NCBI RefSeq assembly: GCF_024139115.2
Contig: NC_085139.1
Span: 104,518,158 to 104,582,157, forward strand
DNA: 64,000 bases
DNA from: Armigeres subalbatus
Taxonomy: Eukaryota > Arthropoda > Insecta > Diptera > Culicidae
Reading direction: 5' to 3'
Under the pieces are notes generated by a model. That model saw only the letters and a program-made list of their open reading frames with translations, was not told the origin of the DNA and ran no database searches. The translations under genes and the position numbers were made by a program. Shown one piece after another: positions 56,657 to 64,000 of the stretch; within the stretch, counting starts at the first letter, position 1; each line of letters opens with the position of its first letter.

Positions 56657-58321
56657 GCAACTACTTATTTGACTTTTATAATTCAATAAATTTTGTATCT
56701 TGACGAAGTTTGACCTACGGATTGTTTGTTTGGACAATTGTATTTTTTATTTATTGAGGCACTGATAAACTGTTTTGTTCGCCTCGATGATGATGATGGA
56801 TTTTATATATATTGACGTAATTGTAATCTGACCTTTTTTTGTGTAGTCTACAAAAGTTTGAGTCTCGCGCGCGCAAAGCAGATATGGATGATTTTTAAAA
56901 TTTATGTACAGACTTGCGCATTTTCAACTGTTTGAATAATTCTTCGGATTAGTAATTGGCTATCTGGTAGAGTTTTGTTCCCGTGGTTGATACCGAAACT
57001 TTTGATATCGACGGAGCGGTAACACAAGTTTTAGTTTTGTTGACGACTTAGATTATTAATTTCATTGATGCTTACGAGTGATAAACGTGGTCTTGTATAA
57101 ACATGAAACGCGATTCTTGGTGGAACTTTTGAAATCTGTGCGAGAGGTATCACAAGTTTTGCATTTTAGTATAAACTCGAAGTATCACTACCGATGCTTA
57201 TGAGAATCTGTAGATGAAAACAACAGTTTTTTTTTCTTAATTTACCTCTTTTGCTGGATAGTAATGAAAAGTTATGTAATTCATATCTGTGATGGTAATC
57301 AGATCGTTTTTGTTTTTTGCAAATCTGATTAAATTGTTATTATATCATTCAATAAATAATCTTAAAGATAAATCGTCTAGCTCAAACCTTTGTAGGGGTA
57401 TGTGGCGGGACCATCATCATCATCATCATAAAAATAGTCATCTAAATACTGTTCTGATGTTGGTTTTCCATTATAGCACCCAAATGAGTGCTATAATGAA
57501 TATTATGCAACTCATTTGAGTTGCATAATGTTCATTAAAGCACCCATTTCGTTGGTATGGAAAAGTAGGCCGTTTTATCACTCAAAGACGAACTATAAAC
57601 CAGGTATTATGAACAGGAATTGCAAAAAAATATCTATATAATTATATCGAACGTTTCAGCTTCAACCTTCCATAATTGAAAAAAAGGTAACTAAAAATAC
57701 GCATTAGTAAGGTTTCAGTTAAAAACAGACCAAAAAAAAAATATTGGTGAATAATAGAAAGCTATTACTTTAAACTTTGTAATGAGCATAGCATTATCTG
57801 CGCCTATACCTTCGAAGCACTTCATTAAGCTTGAGCTTGATGAGCGCACAATTCGTAGTTGCTACTCCGTGATTGATCAGAACAATCGAAATTGCACAGG
57901 GAACCAATAGTTGGGGCTTTGGATTAACTTTCTCACCTCAATGTGCACAGGTCGAGAGGTCACTAAATAAAGGATCAATAACGGGGCTGGCCACGTCCTT
58001 ACGATCATCTGAGAAGGGAAGGAATGTTGGTGTGACAACCGTTGTTACTAGGGACCGAAATCATCTCTGCATCTCCACAGTCGCCATAGGAGGGAGTTTT
58101 GCTAGTGGGACGGGGTAAGTGGTTGTACGGATCAGGATTCACCTTGGTAAGTGATGCGATCCATGCATCCTCAACTGGATAAAAACAAATATGCTATTAA
58201 TTATTTTGACTTGTACATTAGTTCTAACGTACGTTGTCAATTATAATGGATTTTGCTATACCTTCGAAGCACTTCAATCTAAAAACTGTGAGTAAACTAA
58301 TTATCTATCTATCTATCTCTA
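56657..58321. other. Non-coding stretch with palindromes and an unidentified repeat
   Basis: Two adjacent hairpins lie at 57472-57531 (listed separately). A CAT trinucleotide run lies at about 57411-57429. The segment at 57985-58040 resembles 40865-40925. TATC/TCTA microsatellite precedes the Helitron at about 58302-58325. No gene is seen. Confidence 0.4.
57472..57531. repeat. Two adjacent hairpin palindromes
   Basis: ATTATAGCACCCA faces TGAGTGCTATAAT, then directly ATTATGCAACTCA faces TGAGTTGCATAAT with 13 of 13 paired bases and a TT spacer. The first pair has one mismatch. Together they could form a double hairpin or cruciform. They may be the core of a small MITE. Confidence 0.7.
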
Positions 58322-60019
58322 TCTATATATATAAAACTCAATGTTTGTATGTTTGTATGTATGTTTGTATGTATGTTTGTATGTATGTTTGTATGTATGT
58401 TCCAGCATAACTTCTGAACCCATTTACCGATTTTAACCAAATTTGGAACACACATTCTTTATCTTAAGGAGACGACGATAGGGGGGTTGGGAATGCTCTT
58501 TGGAAAAGGGGAAGGGTATGAGGGGAGGGGTATTGCTTAGTTATCGATCAACTCAGTGTAAATTCTGAACCTCTTGGTCGATTTCAACCAAATTTGGAAC
58601 ACAAATTCTTTATCTTGAGGAGGGGACGATAGGAGATTAAGCATGCTCTTTGGGAAAGGGGGAGGGTATGAGGGGAGGGGTATTGCTTAGTTATCGATCA
58701 ACTCAGTGTAAATTCTGAACCCCTTGGCCGATTGCAACCAAATTTGGAACATAAATTCTTTATCTCAAGGAGACGACGATAGTGGGTTAAGCATGCTCTT
58801 TGGAAAATGGGGAGGGGTTGGGGGAAGGGGTATTGCTTAGTTATCGATCAACTTTGTGTAAATTCTGAACCCCTTGGCCGATTTCAAACAAATTCGGAAC
58901 ACAAATTCTTTATTATAAGGAGCCGACGATAGGAGGTTAGGGATGCTCTTTACAAAAGAGGGAGGGTATGGAGGAGGGATATTGTTTAGCAATCGATCAA
59001 CTCCTGAGCCTAAATACTGATCCTCAGGACCGATTTGAACCAAATTTGTGTCAAATATTGTCTGTCCTAAGGAAGCGATTTTAGTGGATGTGGTTAAGTC
59101 ATTTTAAAAAGGGGAGGGTGTGGGAGAGGGGTATTGTTTAGTTATCTATCAACTCAGCATGACTTCTGAACCCATTTATCGATGTCCACCAAATTTGGAG
59201 CCCATATTATCTGTCTAAGGAAGCCTATAACAGACTGGGTAGGAGTGCCAAAGCTAAATGAGAAAGAGGGTATATTCATTAAACGAACAGTTTAGTATAC
59301 CTTTTTATCGCATAGGTCAATTTAAACCAAACACGTAAACACGTAATCTCACAATAACATTTTACAGGTAATAACATTTCTCCAAAAATTACTAACGAAA
59401 ATGATATTTCCCGAAAATGATACTTCCCGATACATATATCCCAGAATGTGACATTTCCCTAAAAATGACATATCCCTGAATGAAGCAGGCCATTAACATA
59501 ATACTATTTGGCCTAAGGTCATTCGACATGAAGGACATTTGGGATAATTATGAACAGCATCAGAAAAATCTTGCATAGAAAGTAAGCATTTGCTGGGAAT
59601 AAAACAATGATAATTGTTGTTCATCGGAATAATTATATGCCCAGTAAAAAGCAATGATTAATGTGTTTCCTTCTGGATGGTGGATGTGATTGTTTCTTTA
59701 AAAGTAGGCATTTGCCCGGAATAAGGCAATGGTGGGTGTGATCCCTTTTTAAAAATATGCGTTGCCCGGAATATGGCATCGATGGATGTTTTTCCATCTT
59801 TAGAAATAGACGTTTGCCCGGAATAAGACCTTTCAAACCTACGATCCCTTCTTCAAAACCAGTCAATGTTTCCAAAAACCTTTTTTTTATCAAATGATAA
59901 AGTATGAATAAGTAAACACAATTACCCTGTTGACCAATTGGTTTTATAATTTTCCGATTGTAAAAGAAAACTGCAAACCAAACTGGCAATTCCGAGCAAG
60001 GCCGGGTACATAAAGCTAG
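58322..60019 (+). mobile_element. Non-autonomous Helitron, copy 1
   Basis: The element begins A|TCTATATATATAAAACTC and ends GGCCGGGTACATAAAGCTAG|T, matching Helitron rules (TC start, CTRR end, insertion between A and T, no TIR or target duplication). A TATGTTTG microsatellite follows the 5' end (58345-58400). Six units of about 146-157 bp follow, marked by CTGAACCCCTTGGCCGATTT, CAAATTTGGAACACA and GGGGTATTGCTTAGTTATCG. A 3' section carries GCCCGGAATAAGGCA words. No Rep/helicase ORF is present. Confidence 0.8.
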
Positions 60020-60022
60020 TTA

Positions 60023-61954
60023 TCTATATATGTAAAACTCAATGTTTGTATGTTTGTATGTATGTTCCAGCATAACTTCTGAACCCATTTACTGATTTCA
60101 ACCAAATTTGGAACACACATTCTTTATCTTAAGGAAACGACGATAGGGGGGTTAGGCATGCTCTTTGGAAAAGGGGGAGGGTGTGGGGGGAGGGGTATTG
60201 CTTAGTTATCGGTCAACTCAGTGTAAATTCTGAACCCCTTGCCCGATTTCAACCAAATTTAGAACACAAATTCTTTATCTTAAGGAGGGGACGATAGGGG
60301 GGTTGAGCATGCATTTTGGAAAAGGGGGAGGGTATGGAGGGAGGGGTATTGCTTAATTATCGATCTACGCAGTTTAAATTATGAACCCCTTGGCCGAATT
60401 CGACCAAATTTGAAACACAAATTCCTTATCTTAAAAAGGGGTCGATAGGGGGTTAAGCATGCTCTTTGGAAAAGAGGGAGGGTGTGAGGGGAGGGCTATT
60501 GCTTAGTTATCGATCAACTCAGTGTAAATTATGAACCCCTTGGCCGAATTCGACCAAATTTGATACACTAATTCCTTATCTTAAAAAGGGCTCGATAGGG
60601 GGTTAAGCATGCTCTTTGGAAAGGGGGAGGGTATGGGGGAAGGGGTATTACTTGGTTATCGATCAACTCAGTGTAAATTCTAAACCCCTTGGCCGATTTC
60701 AACCAAATTTGGAACACAAATTCTTTATCTTAAGGAGGGGACGATAGGAGGGTTGAGCATGCTCTTTGGGAAAGGGGAGGGTATGGGGGGAGGGGTATTG
60801 CTTAATTATCGATCAACGCAGTGTAAATTCTGAACCCCTTGGCCGATTTCGACCAAATTTGGAACACAAATTCCTTATCTTAAGAAGGGGACGATAGGGG
60901 GTTAAGCATGCTCTTTGGAAAAGAGGGAGGGTTTGGGGAGAGGAGTATTGCTTAGTCACCCATCAACTCAGTGTAAATTCTGAACCCATTGACTGATTTC
61001 AAACAAATTCGGAACACAAATTCTTTGTCATAAGGAGACGACGATAGGAGATTAGGGATGCTCTTTACAAAAGAGGGGGGGTATGATGGGGAGGGGTATT
61101 GTTTAGCAATCGATCAACTCAATGTAAATCCTATTTGAACCAAATTTGAATCAAATATTGTCTGTCCTAAGGAAGCGATTTTAGTGGATTTGGTTAAGTA
61201 ATTTTAAAAGGGGGAGGGTGTGGGAGAGGTGGTATTGTTTAGTTATCGATCAATTCAGCATGACTTCTGAACCCATATATCGATGTCCACCAAATTTGGA
61301 ACCCATATTATCTGTCTAAGGAAGACTATATCAGACTGGGTATGAGTGCCATAGCTAAATGAGAGAGATGGTATATTTATTAAACGAACAGTTTAGTATA
61401 CCTTTTTATCGCATAGGTCAATTCAAACCAAACACGTAAACACGTAATCCCTACCCAAAGGAAACTATTGTAGAGAGGCTGGAAGGGACTTTTGGAATGG
61501 GAGGGAGGGGGGTGGGTATTGGGATTGGGTATTGTTGTTCATCGGAATAATGGTATGCCCAGTGAAACACAAATTGCTTAAGCAATGCAATGATTAATGT
61601 GTTTCCTTCTGAATGGTGGATGTGATTGCTTCTTTAAAAGTAGGCATTTGCCCGGAATAAGGCAATGGTGGGTGTGATCCCTTCTTTAAAACTATGCGTT
61701 GCCCGGAATATGGCATCGATGAATGTTTTTCCTTCTTTAGAAATAGACGTTTGCCCGGAATAATACCTTTCAAACCCACGATCTCTTCTTCAAAATCAGT
61801 CAATGTTTCCAAAAGCCAAATTAATCAAATGATAAAGTATGAATAAGTAAACACAATTACCCTGTTGACCAATTGGTTTTATCATTTTCCGATTGTAAAA
61901 GAAAACTGCAAACCAAACTGGCAATTCCGAGCAAGGCCGGGTACATAAAGCTAG
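60023..61954 (+). mobile_element. Non-autonomous Helitron, copy 2
   Basis: The same element, head-to-tail with copy 1 and separated by TTA. It begins TCTATATATGTAAAACTC after an A and ends AAAGCTAG before a T. It has about nine internal ~150-bp units versus six in copy 1, and a shorter 5' microsatellite. The last unit (GACTTCTGAACCCATATATCG) corresponds to the last unit of copy 1, so the difference is in the middle of the array. The middle section between array and 3' tail is partly deleted compared with copy 1. Confidence 0.8.
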
Positions 61955-63763
61955 TTTTGTATATAAAGTTTACTTAATTCTTAGCGATGTAACTAGAGCC
62001 GTACGATTATAATATAAAAGCTTTGTCAAAAAGTCTATGGAATGTATTAAGTTTAAGTCCGAAAAACGAATTTTTATTTTTGAAGTTTTGGCTGCCCTCG
62101 AACCATTGTGCAGTCTCCCCTACGCCTCCGTGAAAAAATAAACAAATCGCAATGTGGGTATCAAACTTCATGATTTTCAAAAAACTTTTTCAAATAAGAT
62201 ACTGTCATACTTTTTTATTCAACTGGCTCTTTGAATCCCGTCCGGAGGTCCCTGAGAAACCGGAATAACTATCTAAAGGCCTGCCCAACCTGTTCACGTC
62301 ACGGACCAATTTTTAGAACTCACGCTTTCTGGCGGGTCAGAAAATATTCGGTACATAACTTTTTTAAAATTTTCAAAACTATTAGTGTTTTTTTTCATTA
62401 TCTAAAATAAACTAAACTCGATCGTTGCATGAGGAATCCATTTGAAACATTTCAGGTAAATTATTCAAATCGGTAAACGGTGTTGACAAAATGGGAATTT
62501 CGTTACTTTACCAGCATATTTGCATAAACTGTTTTCAACGGGATGAGAGAAATGTACCAGATTTCAGCAACCCACTGCGCCAAAGTGCTTCATGTTCAAG
62601 TTATTGAGATGTTTGGCGATATCTGCTAGAAAAGCCAAGTCACTCATCTATTCAGGATCATTCAGCTCAAGTAGTGGTTTTCCTTTATCTTGTAAAAATA
62701 GTTCCATTTTCTTTTCGAAAAAAAAAATTCTCAAGCATGGTACCAAGCCTTAGTTAATGGACTTCGCAATAATACAGGAAGGTTTCGTATTCGTCATTTT
62801 CGTCAACATCATTTATAATTGGTGGTGGTTGAGATCCCTAACGTTGATAAAGTTGATAGTCTTAATAACAAACGTCAATACTTGAGGAATATTGATCGTA
62901 TAATATAATATGGCAGGGAATATCACCATATCTTTGTGATTGCTTTCCCTTGCTTAGAATTGTCACAACGCCATTATTATGTCTTGTCATTGATTGCTGG
63001 TGCTGCATCAATCTTGGTCACTTAAGTTTTCCAAGGAGAAAAATAGTTCCTTCGCACAGGTCTTATCAGCCCTCAGGGTTTCCCGTTAGTCGTTCCCGTT
63101 CCGTTAGCATACGATTCGAAGCTGCCAATTTCTCTGTCATTCGAAAATGACCATCAATTCCTTTTATGAACACAGCCAATTTTGCCACGTTTCTTTTTAT
63201 TTTTATTAGAGAACCTTGCAGCCCTGGGCTGGCTCACCTCTATGCCATGTTTTTCACGTCAGTATTTTTATCGTTTGCGAGAGAATTTCACGTAACGTAG
63301 TTTTTTTTGCGAGAACTTTTACTCTTCACCGTGTTCCGCGCAAACTAATGCTTCTGAAGGAGGCTATTTCCTTGAGATTTACGATGTTGTAAACAACAAC
63401 CGAAATGCTTTGCTTAACAAGCTCTCCGTCCTGGAAAAAATTTCATCCGTTTTGCCAAAATCCTACTAACAGCAAAACTGGGCCGTACTGCATTTTCTGA
63501 CTTCGTATTTTCTTGAGTGGAGAGAGTTGTTGTTTCTATAATCCATTGTGCCAATAATTAAAATCAATTAATGTAAATTTAAATTGATTGAGCGCCCTAC
63601 ATTTGAAGTTCTACCATTTTTTGTTTCATACCTAAGCCTTCTTAAATATCATATTTCATAGAATGCTTGGATTCAGATTTTATTATTTCAATATAACAAA
63701 ATTTTCTGAACAAATTGAGCAAACCGGTCTTCCTTTTTTTAACGTGAACGTAAACTACTCGTA
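61955..63763. other. Non-coding stretch, no gene seen
   Basis: No ORF has support. A SINE/LINE-type A-rich end on the minus strand lies at 63195-63245 (GAGGTGAGCCAGCCC, matching 15805-15870). The region 62900-63500 is otherwise unremarkable. Confidence 0.4.
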
Positions 63764-63807
63764 CCAATCTTTACCAAGCTAACGACCAATCTTTACCAAG
63801 CTAACGA
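63764..63807. repeat. 22-bp tandem duplication
   Basis: CCAATCTTTACCAAGCTAAC plus GA occurs twice without a gap (63764-63785 and 63786-63807), ending at the ATG of the following ORF. Confidence 0.9.
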
Positions 63808-64000
63808 TGAAGCAGATGTGCATGGTACAGGAGGCCATCCTGAAGAAAGTGACACAACAGAGAAGAGAATGCTTCAAGCCAAAGTTCACTAACTGTTGGC
63901 AACGTACTGGACACTTGGTGATAAATTGCCAGGATACGGAAACTGCGGATTGGCTAGATAAGGTGGTTCCTGCGTTTTCTTTATGGGAGGGCGCAGAGCT
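63807..64000 (+). CDS. Start of a transposon-type ORF (DUF4780-like), cut by the window edge
   Basis: The ATG at 63807 opens a frame that runs off the right edge, 64 codons visible. Residues such as FKPKFTNC, LVINCQDTETADWLDKVVP and LWEGAEL resemble a domain seen in insect retrotransposon gag-like proteins (DUF4780 from memory: C-D-x-T-x-x-WL...V-P...W-E-G-A). The frame is also open for eight codons before the ATG. Partial; family assignment is tentative. Confidence 0.4.
   Translation, partial: MKQMCMVQEAILKKVTQQRRECFKPKFTNCWQRTGHLVINCQDTETADWLDKVVPAFSLWEGAE

Overview
The window looks like euchromatic but transposon-rich DNA from a dipteran, most likely a culicine (Aedes-type) mosquito. The grounds are one recognisable insect developmental gene (a huckebein-type zinc-finger gene with a short intron), a Juan-like Jockey-clade retrotransposon, RTE-clade (JAM-like) retrotransposons, tRNA-derived SINEs, non-autonomous Helitrons and many small foldback/TIR elements. 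The genus is inferred from remembered element families, not from any search.

Layout. 1-1380 (minus): a frame-disrupted PHD-finger/Q-rich protein of transposon type that runs off the left edge. 1381-4062: non-coding, with a tRNA-derived fragment and a ~240-bp foldback MITE. 4063-12953: an 8.9-kb G/T/A satellite, almost free of C on the + strand, built from 9-, 10- and 11-bp variants of TTTGGATTGG, with long spurious ORFs on both strands. 12983-13546: a 564-bp TIR element at the satellite edge. 16852-19247: a 5'-truncated Juan-like copy holding a 519-bp solo LTR with a CCAAT target duplication; a foldback cluster of 151-bp repeats cuts it off at its 3' side (19248-20366). 21750-22170: a hAT-type MITE with an 8-bp duplication. 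22756-23654 (minus): the huckebein-type gene. 24641-25082: a complete SINE with target duplications. 26032-27640: small foldback elements and Helitron 3' ends. 27640-29958 (minus): a decayed RTE copy. 30428-37661: a near full-length Juan-like element whose ORF2 is split by a 3.2-kb insertion flanked by 24-bp direct repeats. 37697-46000: MITEs, SINE copies and degenerate repeats. 45997-47080: a diverged, inverted Helitron relic. 47117-50470 (minus): an RTE copy broken by only one frameshift and one nonsense codon. 51131-57560: decayed DNA-element and repeat sequence plus the 3' piece of a CR1/L2-like LINE. 58322-61954: two head-to-tail non-autonomous Helitrons separated by 3 bp, with 6 and 9 internal ~150-bp repeats. 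63807-64000: start of another transposon-type ORF cut by the right edge.

The only host gene I can support is the huckebein-type repressor; everything else with coding signal belongs to mobile elements. These elements are stacked by nested insertion (LTR in Juan, unknown element in Juan, MITE beside satellite), so their relative order can be read. I found no CRISPR array, operon, standard tRNA gene or rRNA gene, and no convincing new multi-gene system. The most unusual objects are the C-free decamer satellite, the tandem Helitron pair and the foldback cluster.
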